From contig NZ_CP151632.1 in the NCBI RefSeq assembly GCF_040144835.1, positions 806,001 through 870,000 on the forward strand: DNA of 64,000 bases, in the 5' to 3' direction. This document shows, one piece after another, positions 8,678 through 16,310 of this stretch. The notes beneath the pieces are model-generated. The model was not told where the DNA came from and searched no databases. It worked only from the letters and a program-made list of their open reading frames with translations. Within the stretch, counting starts at the first letter, position 1. Every line of letters starts with the position of its first letter. This stretch comes from Microbacterium sp. LWS13-1.2. Its GTDB lineage: Bacteria > Actinomycetota > Actinomycetes > Actinomycetales > Microbacteriaceae. The translations under genes were made by a program, and so were the position numbers.

Positions 8678-8704
8678 CAGGGAACTCTCCGTCGGGTGGG
8701 GAGA

Positions 8705-10492
8705 CTACCCGAACTTGGGCAGCAGCTCCGGCGACGTCGTCGAGGGCATGACGCGGTAGGTCTTGAGCACCTGGGTCATGGCCTTCTGGAACGCGGTCGC
8801 GTTGGCCGCAGACGATGTTACCTTCGTCGGCTCGTCGAGGGTGACGACCACCACGTACTGCGGGTCGTCGGCCGGAGCGAAGCCGACCATCGTCGTGTAG
8901 TACACGCCGGCCTTGTAACCGCCGTTGACCAGGTCCGCCTTCTCGCCGGTGCCCGTCTTGCCGCCGATGCGGTACCCGGGGATCTCCACGGTCTTGGCGT
9001 ACGGAGCCTGCAGGAACACGTTCTCGAGCATCTCTCGCATCTGCGCCGAGGTGCTCTCGCTGATGACACGCTCGGGCTCGGCCAGTTCCGGCTCGACGAC
9101 GGTCCCATCGGGCTTGGTGCAGGATTCGATGATCTGCAGCGGCATCTTGACGCCGCCGTTCACGATCGCGCCGTACGCGCGGGCGAGCTCGGGCATCGTG
9201 GTGGTGACACCCTGCCCGAACGCGGTGTTGTAGGCGGTCTGAGCGCCCCACTCCTCGACGGGATGGATCAGGCCGTTCGCCTCGAGCGGGTACCCGCTCG
9301 AGGTGCCGTCACCGATCCCGAACTGCTTGAAGTAGTCGTAGCGCGTCTTCTTGTCGACCTTCTCGCTGAACTTCGAGATGCCGGCGTTCGACGAGTCGAT
9401 CAGCACGCCGGTGAGCGTGTAGGTGTACGCCGGGTGCTGGAACGAGTCGCGCACGCGCGCTCCGTTCGGGAAGTTCTCCAGCCCCGATGCCACGACGGTC
9501 GAATCGGGCGTCTGCCCGCCGGCGTCGATGACGGTCGCGGCGGTCAGGCCCTTGAACGTCGAACCGGGCTCGAAGGTGCCGCGCAGGATCTGGCTGGTGC
9601 GATCGTCGGCGGCCGTGGCATCCACGTTGTTCGGATCGACGGTCGGATACTCGGCCGCCGCGCGCACCTTTCCGGTCTTCACCTCGTACACGAGGATCGA
9701 GCCGTGCTGCGCGGCCATGTTCTGCGTCTGCTCGGCGATCAGCTGCTGCAGGTACCAGTTCAGGTCACGGTTGATGGTGAGCTGCAGCGTGCCGCCGTCA
9801 GCCGCCGGCACCTCGGTCTCGGTACCGGGGATGACGACGCCGTCCTTGCCCCGCTCGTAGAGGCGCTCGCCGTCGGTCGCCGCGAGGCAGTCGTTCTGCG
9901 ACAGTTCGAGACCTTCCAGCGCTTCGCCGTCCGTGCCCATGAACCCGACGAGGTTTCCTGCCACGGCCCCGTCGGGGTATGCGCGCGCCGGGTGGGAGAC
10001 GCAGGTGATGTAGGGCATCTTCAGGTCGGCCAGAGCGCGGAACTGCTCGGTCGACACGCCGTTCTTGAGCTCGGCGTACTGGGTGTCCGGGTCATCCGCG
10101 AGCGCGGTGCCGACGATCGCGCGAACGTCCTCGGGCGTCTGCCCGGTGATCTCGGCGACGTCGTTCGACACGTCGGCCCACAGCCGCGACTCCGACTTCT
10201 CCTCCAGCACATCCGCGTCGGTCTGCGTGATGAGCAGCGGATCGAGCTGGCAGTCGTATCGCAGGATGCTGCCGGCCAGCGTCTGCCCCGTCTCGTCGAC
10301 GATCGAGCCACGGGTGCCGTACAGCGTCTGCTTGCCCGCGAACGCGGTGTCGAGCGAGTCCTTGATGTGGTCGTCGGCGTTCACGACCTGGATGTCGACG
10401 AGGCGGATGATGAATCCGGCGAGGACGGCGAGGACGACGGCGAGGGCCACGACGGTGCGGCGGCGGGGACTTCTCGTGCTTCGTGTCGTCAT
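8705..10492 (-). CDS. ftsI: Division-specific peptidoglycan transpeptidase (class B PBP)
   Basis: Cross-links septal peptidoglycan as partner of FtsW. 595 residues: short basic cytoplasmic tail, membrane anchor at about 13-30, a PBP dimerisation domain beginning near GTRGSIVDETGQTLA (59-73), then the transpeptidase domain. All three active-site motifs are present: STFK (311-314, catalytic Ser311), SSN (367-369) and KTGT (512-515). An insertion around residues 80-230 contains several cysteines. It follows the FtsL-like gene after 57 bp, which is the standard dcw position. The ATG start gives a plausible membrane topology. Confidence 0.96.
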   Translation of the reverse strand: MTTRSTRSPRRRTVVALAVVLAVLAGFIIRLVDIQVVNADDHIKDSLDTAFAGKQTLYGTRGSIVDETGQTLAGSILRYDCQLDPLLITQTDADVLEEKSESRLWADVSNDVAEITGQTPEDVRAIVGTALADDPDTQYAELKNGVSTEQFRALADLKMPYITCVSHPARAYPDGAVAGNLVGFMGTDGEALEGLELSQNDCLAATDGERLYERGKDGVVIPGTETEVPAADGGTLQLTINRDLNWYLQQLIAEQTQNMAAQHGSILVYEVKTGKVRAAAEYPTVDPNNVDATAADDRTSQILRGTFEPGSTFKGLTAATVIDAGGQTPDSTVVASGLENFPNGARVRDSFQHPAYTYTLTGVLIDSSNAGISKFSEKVDKKTRYDYFKQFGIGDGTSSGYPLEANGLIHPVEEWGAQTAYNTAFGQGVTTTMPELARAYGAIVNGGVKMPLQIIESCTKPDGTVVEPELAEPERVISESTSAQMREMLENVFLQAPYAKTVEIPGYRIGGKTGTGEKADLVNGGYKAGVYYTTMVGFAPADDPQYVVVVTLDEPTKVTSSAANATAFQKAMTQVLKTYRVMPSTTSPELLPKFG

Positions 10493-10549
10493 GTGCGTCT
10501 CGTGCTCTGGTCTCGCGTTCTCGTGTCGACCGCCGGCGGTGCCGTCGGT

Positions 10550-11176
10550 TCAGTGTGTGCTCGGGGTGGGCAGTCCGTTGGTGAGTGGCGGCGGAGTGTT
10601 GCCGACTCCGCCGTCCGGCGTCTCGGCGATCTCGACGGGCACACCGTCGATGGTCGCGTCGGGGACGGTGACGAGGGGCGTGTCGGTGATGAGGGCGTTC
10701 GCCACCGCGCCGCGACCGATCGCGTCGACCGACGACGACCCCAAGGCCACCTCGGACGGACCGAGGATCGCGCCGTCGCTCAGCCGCAGGTAGCTCGGCG
10801 CCTCGTTGATCACCATGCCGAGGGCGGCGGCGTTCGCCGCCAGATACTGGGGCGAGCTGAGCCCGGCGACATCGTCGTAGAGGATCTGCTTCTCGTAGGT
10901 GAGGTCACGCTGCTCCTTCGACAGAGCGGCGAGCTCGTAGGTGCTCTGCGTCGTCATGATCGACAGCGACATCTGCGCGGCGGCGATGAGGAACGCCCCC
11001 ATCACGGCGACGATCCCGTAGAAGAGCTTGGGTCGACGCCGGCGGGCCGGCGCGTCGACGACCTGCAGGCGCCGGCGCGGGGCGTCCGATCGATCAGGGG
11101 CGGCACTGCCGACCGGTCGGCGCGCGGCGGAGCCCGAGAGCCCGGCCGCTGTCATGGCGTTCGCGATCGTGCTCAT
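10550..11176 (-). CDS. FtsL-like septum protein
   Basis: A 208-residue bitopic membrane protein. An Arg/Pro-rich cytoplasmic region (about 1-50) is followed by one membrane helix (about 52-75, [20 protein letters not shown]) and a short coiled-coil segment, [24 protein letters not shown], typical of FtsL/DivIC-type proteins. The C-terminal third is Pro/Thr/Gly-rich and extracellular. No enzymatic motif. Position between rsmH and ftsI is that of ftsL, whose sequence is poorly conserved, so the role is assigned mainly by place and topology. ATG overlaps the rsmH stop as ATGA (11173-11176). Confidence 0.8.
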   Translation of the reverse strand: MSTIANAMTAAGLSGSAARRPVGSAAPDRSDAPRRRLQVVDAPARRRRPKLFYGIVAVMGAFLIAAAQMSLSIMTTQSTYELAALSKEQRDLTYEKQILYDDVAGLSSPQYLAANAAALGMVINEAPSYLRLSDGAILGPSEVALGSSSVDAIGRGAVANALITDTPLVTVPDATIDGVPVEIAETPDGGVGNTPPPLTNGLPTPSTH

Positions 11177-12141
11177 GCGGCACCCTCCGCGTGCTCGGGC
11201 CTCACGCGCTCAGCGGCGCGGAGGCGCACCGGCGTCGCACGCGGGTTGACCGCGCGCTCCTCGTCGGTGGCGAGCTCGGCACCTTTGACGAGCAGTCGGA
11301 ATCTCGGGGCGTGCTCGGGGAGTTCCACGGGAAGACCCGCCGGCGCCGTGGACGCCGATGCCTCAGCGAGGGCGCGCTTGATCAGCCGGTCCTCGAGGGA
11401 CTGGTACGACAGGACGACCATGCGGCCGCCGACCGGCAGGATGCCGAGGGCCGAAGGAATGGCGCGCTCGAGCACCGACAGCTCGCGGTTCACCTCGATG
11501 CGCAGAGCCTGGAACACGCGCTTGGCGGGATGCCCCGTGCGCTGCACGGCCGCGGGCGTCGCCGCCTGCAGGATCTCGACCAGCCGGCCGGAGCGCTCGA
11601 TCGGCTCCTGCGCCCGGGCCGCGATGATCGCGCGGGCATATCGGCCGGCCAGCTTCTCCTCGCCGTACCGCTCGAAGATGCGGCGGAGATCCCCCTCGCC
11701 GTAGGTGGCGAGGATGTCGGCCGCCGTCGTGCCCGCCGACTGGTCCATGCGCATGTCCAGCGGGGCATCCTGCGCGTACGCGAAGCCGCGATCGGCGACA
11801 TCGAGCTGCAGCGACGAGACCCCGAGATCGAACAGGATGCCGTCGGCCGCGGCGAAGCCGCTCGAGGTGACGGCATCCGCGATCCCGTCGTAGACGGTGT
11901 GGACGAGCGTGATGCGATCGCCGAAGCGCGCCAGCCGCTCCCCCGCGATGCGCAGCGCGTCGGTGTCGCGGTCGAGACCGACGAGGTGGAGGTTCGGGAA
12001 GCGCTCGAGGAATGCCTCGGAGTGGCCGCCCATGCCGAGCGTGGCATCGACGAAGACGGCGCCGTCGTGCTGGAGGGCGGGTGCGAGCAGCTCGATGCAG
12101 CGCTCGAGCATGACCGGGGTGTGGATGTCGCGCAGGTTCAT
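11173..12141 (-). CDS. rsmH: 16S rRNA (cytosine-1402-N4)-methyltransferase
   Basis: Methylates N4 of C1402 in 16S rRNA using SAM. The protein starts [19 protein letters not shown]; the SAM-binding loop is [20 protein letters not shown] and the family stretches [13 protein letters not shown] and [12 protein letters not shown] follow. 322 residues with this start. The frame continues to an ATG at 12189, adding [16 protein letters not shown]; the shorter start is preferred because homologues begin close to HTPVML, but no strong ribosome site decides it. First enzyme after mraZ in the dcw operon. Confidence 0.94.
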   Translation of the reverse strand: MNLRDIHTPVMLERCIELLAPALQHDGAVFVDATLGMGGHSEAFLERFPNLHLVGLDRDTDALRIAGERLARFGDRITLVHTVYDGIADAVTSSGFAAADGILFDLGVSSLQLDVADRGFAYAQDAPLDMRMDQSAGTTAADILATYGEGDLRRIFERYGEEKLAGRYARAIIAARAQEPIERSGRLVEILQAATPAAVQRTGHPAKRVFQALRIEVNRELSVLERAIPSALGILPVGGRMVVLSYQSLEDRLIKRALAEASASTAPAGLPVELPEHAPRFRLLVKGAELATDEERAVNPRATPVRLRAAERVRPEHAEGAA

Positions 12142-12265
12142 GATCGTCGGGGCCTCTGCGGGCTCCGCCCCCTGGATCCTGATCCCCATCCGCTCTGACC
12201 TGGCACCGGGGAAGTGGCGACAGGGCGGGAGCGGCTGGGAGTCGGGGTCCAGGCGACAGGGCGCG

Positions 12266-12697
12266 TCAGAACAGGCCCGGAATCACCTCCTGCTCCAGCT
12301 CGGCGTATGTCTCTTCGTTGGCCTCGGCATAGGTGTTCCATGCCGTGGCGTCCCAGATCTCGGCGTGAGCGCCGACGCCGGTGACGACGAGGTCGCGCTC
12401 CAGGCCGGCGTATGCGCGCAGCGGAGGGGGGATCGTGATGCGGTTCTGACTGTCGGGCTTCTCGGCACTGGCACCCGAGAGGAACATGCGCAGGAAGTCG
12501 CGCGCCTGCTTGTTCGCGAGCGGGGCCTCACGGATGCGGTCGTGCACCCGTTCGAACTCCTTCTCGCTGAACACGTACAGGCAGCGATCCTGTCCGCGCG
12601 TCACGACGACACCCCCACCAAGGTCATCGCGGAACTTGGCCGGGAGGATGACGCGTCCTTTGTCATCGAGCTTGGGTGTGTGCGTGCCCAACAGCAT
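12266..12697 (-). CDS. mraZ: Transcriptional regulator MraZ
   Basis: First gene of the dcw operon. 143 residues forming two AbrB-like half domains: [17 protein letters not shown] in the first and [18 protein letters not shown] in the second, as in MraZ. MraZ forms ring-shaped oligomers and binds repeated boxes upstream of its own gene. An upstream in-frame extension exists (to 12763), but it would cross the MraZ boxes; the ATG at 12697 beginning [11 protein letters not shown] matches the family start. An AGGGGG sequence lies 12 nt upstream. Confidence 0.95.
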   Translation of the reverse strand: MLLGTHTPKLDDKGRVILPAKFRDDLGGGVVVTRGQDRCLYVFSEKEFERVHDRIREAPLANKQARDFLRMFLSGASAEKPDSQNRITIPPPLRAYAGLERDLVVTGVGAHAEIWDATAWNTYAEANEETYAELEQEVIPGLF

Positions 12698-12739
12698 CGG
12701 TACATCACACCCCCTTCGTCCGGCCCCCCGGGTTGTTCG

Positions 12740-12766
12740 CCACTTTACTCCACTCTCCTCCACTTT
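12740..12766 (-). promoter_or_regulatory. MraZ-binding box, three repeats
   Basis: Read on the minus strand: AAAGTGG, AGAGTGG, AAAGTGG at 12760-12766, 12750-12756 and 12740-12746, exactly 10 bp apart, 43 bp upstream of the mraZ ATG. This matches the known MraZ box pattern of AAAGTGG-type direct repeats with 3-nt spacers. The most promoter-proximal repeat also contains a TAAAGT hexamer (12742-12747) that could be the -10. Confidence 0.8.
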
Positions 12767-12836
12767 GCTACTAACGGATCGCCGGACGCTCCACCGCGCC
12801 CCCCTTGCCGCGGTCCTCGGCGCGGCTTCCGGGCAA

Positions 12837-12868
12837 CAAAAAAAGCACCGACCCGAAGGTCGGTGCTT
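12837..12868 (-). terminator. Rho-independent terminator of the DUF3040 gene
   Basis: Stem AAGCACCGACC (12843-12853) / GGTCGGTGCTT (12858-12868) with a 4-nt loop that reads TTCG on the minus strand, followed on that strand by a run of seven T. It lies 29 bp past the stop at 12897 and also insulates the dcw operon from upstream transcription. Confidence 0.9.
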
Positions 12869-12896
12869 CTCGTGCGGACTCAGCCGGCGGCGGCGC

Positions 12897-13262
12897 TCAG
12901 CGCTCCCCTTGCCGCTTGTCCCATCGGTCGTTCATGCGGTCCATGAACGAGGAGGCATTATGTGGTTTTGCGGGCCGGTTGGGCTCTGCCGGTATCTTGC
13001 CGGGGCCGCGACCCGGCGTGACGGCGAGGAGGACTCCGCCCAGCATCACGACGAAGCCGATCACACCGACGACGATCAATTGCTGCGAGACCCCGACGAT
13101 CAGACCGCCGAGCCCCAGCAGCACGAGGACCGTGCCGTAGACGATGTTGCGATAGCTCAGGGTGCGTCCGTCGCGGGGCGCGCTGACGACATCCGCGTCG
13201 TTGCGCATGAGATGGCGTTCCATCTCGTCCAGCAGGCGCTGCTCCTGTTCGGAGAGTGGCAT
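12897..13262 (-). CDS. DUF3040 membrane protein
   Basis: A 121-residue actinobacterial protein starting [18 protein letters not shown], the DUF3040 signature. Two adjacent membrane helices (about 42-85) follow an N-terminal amphipathic helix; the C-terminal 35 residues are basic and hydrophilic. Function unknown in the family. AGAGGGGG precedes the ATG at 13262. It is divergent from the polyprenyl synthase gene and commonly sits just upstream of mraZ in Actinobacteria. An open frame on the same strand reaching 14438 is only the antisense of the polyprenyl synthase. Confidence 0.85.
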   Translation of the reverse strand: MPLSEQEQRLLDEMERHLMRNDADVVSAPRDGRTLSYRNIVYGTVLVLLGLGGLIVGVSQQLIVVGVIGFVVMLGGVLLAVTPGRGPGKIPAEPNRPAKPHNASSFMDRMNDRWDKRQGER

Positions 13263-13313
13263 GCATCCCCCTCTGTACTTCGGTGGCTCGATTGTACGCG
13301 TGCCGTTCCTCAC

Positions 13314-13319
13314 TAGGCT
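13314..13319 (+). promoter_or_regulatory. Leaderless -10 of polyprenyl synthase gene
   Basis: TAGGCT, 6 nt before the GTG at 13326. Confidence 0.6.
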
Positions 13320-13325
13320 AGGCCC

Positions 13326-14420
13326 GTGTCCGCACCCGCAGAACCGATCGAAGCCATTTCCCAGCGAGTGGACATCTTCATCTCGGCTCAGCAGGAGTCC
13401 TTGACGGATGCCGGCGCCGAGGCGGCGCGGTTCGTCTCGGCCGCGGCCGATGCGGCGACGGGCGGCAAACGGCTCCGCGGGCGCTTCTGCATCGCCGGGT
13501 GGAGGGCTGTGGAGGAAGCGTCGGCCCGTGCCGGCGACGCTCCCGACCCGGTCGTGGCAGCGGCCGCGGCGCTCGAGGTCTTCCACGCCGCCGCCCTCGT
13601 GCACGACGACGTCATCGACAACTCGGACACGCGGCGCGGCCGCCCTGCGGCGCACCGTGCCCTCGAGGCGGGGCACCGCGACTCCGGGTGGCGCGGCGAT
13701 GCCGACGCATTCGGCCGGTCGGGTGCGATCCTGCTCGGCGACCTCCTCGTCGCCTGGAGCGATGACCTCCTCGAAGAGGGGCTCGCCGAGACGTCGCCCG
13801 ACCGCGCGGCGGCCGCCCGCCGGGAGTACGCCCTGATGCGTCGCGAGGTCACGCTCGGTCAGTTCCTCGACATCGCCGAGGAGTCCGCCTTCGTCACGGA
13901 GCCCGACGAGCGCCACGCCGAGCGGGCGCTGCGCGTGGCCTCGTTCAAGTCCGCCCGGTACAGCGTGCAGCAGCCGCTCGCGATCGGCGCGGCGCTCGCG
14001 GGAGCGGACGCTGCGCAGGCAGCCGCGCTCGCCGCGTTCGGGCATCCGCTCGGCATGGCGTTCCAGCTGCGCGACGATGTGCTGGGCGTGTTCGGCGACG
14101 AGGCCGCCACCGGCAAGCCCTCGGGCGACGACCTGCGAGAGGGCAAGCGCACGGTGCTCATCGCGTATGCGCGCGAGGCTCTCGCTCCCGGCGCGCGCCG
14201 ACTCGTCGACGAGCTGATCGGCGATCCCGGCCTGGATGCCGGGCAGATCGCGTCGCTGCAGCAGACGATCGTCGAGACCGGCGCGCTCGACCGAATCGAG
14301 CGCCTCATCGCCGACTACGCACACGAGGCCGATCGCGCCCTGTCGGGAGCACGGCTCGGCAATGCTGCCGTCGGCGAGCTGCGGGATCTGGCTCGTGCGG
14401 CGACCGTCCGCACCACCTGA
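13326..14420 (+). CDS. Polyprenyl (geranylgeranyl-type) diphosphate synthase
   Basis: Trans-prenyltransferase that condenses IPP with allylic diphosphates, in the cytoplasm. 364 residues. GGKRLRGRF is the IPP-binding start, DDVIDNSDTRRG contains the first Asp-rich motif, and DDVLGVFGDEAATGKPSGDD the second. Small alanines at positions 4 and 5 before the first Asp-rich motif favour C20 or longer products, but chain length cannot be fixed from sequence. In mycobacteria the corresponding neighbourhood holds idsA2 next to Rv2175c and pknL, as here. GTG start, probably leaderless. Confidence 0.9.
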   Translation: MSAPAEPIEAISQRVDIFISAQQESLTDAGAEAARFVSAAADAATGGKRLRGRFCIAGWRAVEEASARAGDAPDPVVAAAAALEVFHAAALVHDDVIDNSDTRRGRPAAHRALEAGHRDSGWRGDADAFGRSGAILLGDLLVAWSDDLLEEGLAETSPDRAAAARREYALMRREVTLGQFLDIAEESAFVTEPDERHAERALRVASFKSARYSVQQPLAIGAALAGADAAQAAALAAFGHPLGMAFQLRDDVLGVFGDEAATGKPSGDDLREGKRTVLIAYAREALAPGARRLVDELIGDPGLDAGQIASLQQTIVETGALDRIERLIADYAHEADRALSGARLGNAAVGELRDLARAATVRTT

Positions 14421-14466
14421 GTACCGGCCCTTCGGCACCCCGGAGCGGTGCGGCTGACGCTGCCGC

Positions 14467-14853
14467 TCAGACCACGGTGCGCGCGACCCGACGGACCTCG
14501 CTCTTGCGACCGGCGAGCAGAGCCTCGATCGGCGACATTCCGATCGACTCCTCGGGGCTCAGCAGCCAGTCGATCACCTCGTCGTCCGAGAACCCCACGT
14601 CATGGAGCACGAACACGGTGCCCCGCAGCGACGGCAGCGGGTGCCCGTCGACGATGAAAACGGCCGGGACCTTCAGGACGCCGTCGCGCTTGGATCCGAC
14701 GAGGTGGAACTCGTCCAGCAGCCGGCGCACGCGGCCGAGGGGTTCGCCGAGCACCTCCACAAGGTCGGGAAGGGTGAGCCAGTCGGTCTCGAAGCGGGGC
14801 GCGTCAGAGGTCACGAAAGCAACTATCTCAGATCGCAGCGAGGCCGAGCCCAT
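14467..14853 (-). CDS. Rv2175c-like DNA-binding protein
   Basis: 128 residues at most. An N-terminal winged-helix-like region (DWLTLPDLVEVLGEPLGRVRRLLDE) is followed by a conserved C-terminal domain (FIVDGHPLPSLRGTVFVLHDVGFSDDEVIDWLLS) seen in the Rv2175c family. In mycobacteria this protein binds DNA and is phosphorylated on an N-terminal Thr by the kinase PknL encoded beside it; a PASTA kinase gene lies 1.5 kb away here. The start is uncertain: ATG at 14853 or GTG at 14814 (VTSDAPRFETDW), which begins nearer the conserved part. No clear ribosome site precedes either. Confidence 0.8.
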   Translation of the reverse strand: MGSASLRSEIVAFVTSDAPRFETDWLTLPDLVEVLGEPLGRVRRLLDEFHLVGSKRDGVLKVPAVFIVDGHPLPSLRGTVFVLHDVGFSDDEVIDWLLSPEESIGMSPIEALLAGRKSEVRRVARTVV

Positions 14854-14900
14854 TGCACTTCAGCCACTTCTGTCACACAGGCCTCTTCTTATAACAGCCG

Positions 14901-14929
14901 TTGACACCATATGACTTCCGTGACACGGT
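14901..14929 (+). promoter_or_regulatory. Promoter of the LysM gene with central palindrome
   Basis: TTGACA at 14901-14906 and a weak -10 candidate CACGGT at 14924-14929, 17 nt apart. A perfect 11-bp palindrome CCGTG-A-CACGG (14918-14928) lies between and over the -10, a likely operator. Confidence 0.45.
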
Positions 14930-14958
14930 TTTCGGAGTCGACTGAGGGGGGAAAACTC

Positions 14959-16233
14959 GTGCGACAGGTGCGGAGTACCAGGAAGAATGCCCATCGGAGC
15001 GCCGCCTCGCGGATGCTCATGGCCGGGGTTCCGGCGGCCGTCGCCGGCTCGATCGCGCTGACGCTCTCGGCCGTTCCGGCGCATGCCGCGCCGACGGATG
15101 CCGCCGCTCAGAGCGCCGACCACGTGCTACGCGGCATCCGCTCCGCGGGCCCCGCAGTGGCGACCGTCTCGGTGCCCAGGGCGCTCGCCGGACCTGCGGA
15201 GGGGATCGCCGCGCACGCGGCGGTCATCGCCGTCGCCCGCGTGACCGCTGAGGCCGCACCCGCGACGTACACCGTGCAGCGCGGTGACACCGTGAGCCGC
15301 ATCGCCGCCCGCTTCGGGCTGCGCACCGCCGACGTGCTCGCGCTCAACGGCCTGGGCTGGTCCTCGACCATCTACCCGGGGCAGGTACTGAAGCTGGCCG
15401 CGGGCGCCGTCGCCGCACCTGCGCCGGCGAGCCCGGCAGCGGCACCCGCCGGCGGCTCGTACACCGTGCAAGGGGGCGACACGGTCGGCGCGATCGCGAA
15501 GCGCCACGGCGTCACCACCGACGCCGTGCTGTCGGCCAACGGGCTCGGCTGGTCGTCCATCATCTACCCCGGCCAGACGCTCACGATTCCCGGCGCCGCG
15601 GCGCCCGCCGCATCCGCTCCTGCGCCGGCTCCGGCGCCGGCTCCCGCTCCGAGCGCGCCGGCCGCCGGCACGCACACGATCTCGGCGGGCGACACGGTCA
15701 GCGCGATCGCGAAGCGGTACGGCGTGAGCATCGATGCCGTGCTGTCGGCCAACGGGCTCGATCGGTCCTCGATCATCTACCCCGGCCAGACTCTCCGGAT
15801 CCCGGCATCCGCTTCCTCCGTGCCGGGGCTGACCTCGGAGCAGGTGGCCAACGCGCAGCTGATCGTGCGCATCGGCCGCGAACTCGGGGTGTCCGATCGC
15901 GGCATCGCGATCGCCCTCGGCACGGCGATGCAGGAGTCGTCGCTGCGCAACGTCACGTGGGGCGATCGCGACTCGCTCGGCCTCTTCCAGCAGCGCCCGA
16001 GCTACGACTGGGGCACCGAGGCGGAGGTGCAGGATGCCGCGCGCGCGACCCGCGCCTTCTTCGGCGGCTCGGGCGACCCGAACGGACCCCGCACGCGCGG
16101 TCTCCTCGACATCGCCGGATGGGAGGGCCTGACGTTCACGCAGGCCGCCCAGGCGGTGCAGATCTCGGCTTATCCCGACGCGTACGCGAAGTGGGAGGCG
16201 CCGGCGCACTCGTGGCTCGCTGCGCTCGGCTGA
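14959..16233 (+). CDS. Secreted LysM protein with lysozyme-like C-terminal domain
   Basis: Exported cell-wall protein of 424 residues. A basic N-terminus and hydrophobic stretch end at AVPAHA-AP, a signal peptidase I site. Three LysM peptidoglycan-binding repeats follow (YTVQRGDTVSRIAARFGL, YTVQGGDTVGAIAKRHGV, HTISAGDTVSAIAKRYGV), joined by Ala/Pro linkers. The last 130 residues contain AMQESSLRN and SLGLFQQRPSYDWGT, resembling goose-type lysozyme/transglycosylase folds with the Glu of QES as probable catalytic acid. GTG at 14959 is preferred to the ATG at 14911 because GAGGGGGG lies 7 nt before it. It probably cleaves or remodels peptidoglycan; substrate specificity is inferred. Confidence 0.88.
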   Translation: MRQVRSTRKNAHRSAASRMLMAGVPAAVAGSIALTLSAVPAHAAPTDAAAQSADHVLRGIRSAGPAVATVSVPRALAGPAEGIAAHAAVIAVARVTAEAAPATYTVQRGDTVSRIAARFGLRTADVLALNGLGWSSTIYPGQVLKLAAGAVAAPAPASPAAAPAGGSYTVQGGDTVGAIAKRHGVTTDAVLSANGLGWSSIIYPGQTLTIPGAAAPAASAPAPAPAPAPAPSAPAAGTHTISAGDTVSAIAKRYGVSIDAVLSANGLDRSSIIYPGQTLRIPASASSVPGLTSEQVANAQLIVRIGRELGVSDRGIAIALGTAMQESSLRNVTWGDRDSLGLFQQRPSYDWGTEAEVQDAARATRAFFGGSGDPNGPRTRGLLDIAGWEGLTFTQAAQAVQISAYPDAYAKWEAPAHSWLAALG

Positions 16234-16298
16234 TCCGGAAGCGTCACATTACGATCTCGCGGGGTGAGGCGCTCCGCTTCCTCGCAGGCCCGCGTCCG

Positions 16299-16304
16299 TA
16301 GACT
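16299..16304 (+). promoter_or_regulatory. Leaderless -10 of PASTA kinase gene
   Basis: TAGACT, 6 nt before the GTG at 16311. Confidence 0.6.
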
Positions 16305-16310
16305 CTCAGC

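Noticed and set aside
8507..11704. Plus-strand open frame of about 1,065 codons
   Set aside because: Antisense to murF, ftsI, the ftsL-like gene and rsmH; composition is that of a codon-position shadow.
14834..14958. c-di-AMP (ydaO-type) riboswitch before the LysM gene
   Set aside because: Such riboswitches precede wall hydrolase genes in Actinobacteria, but the predicted leader here is only about 25 nt, too short.
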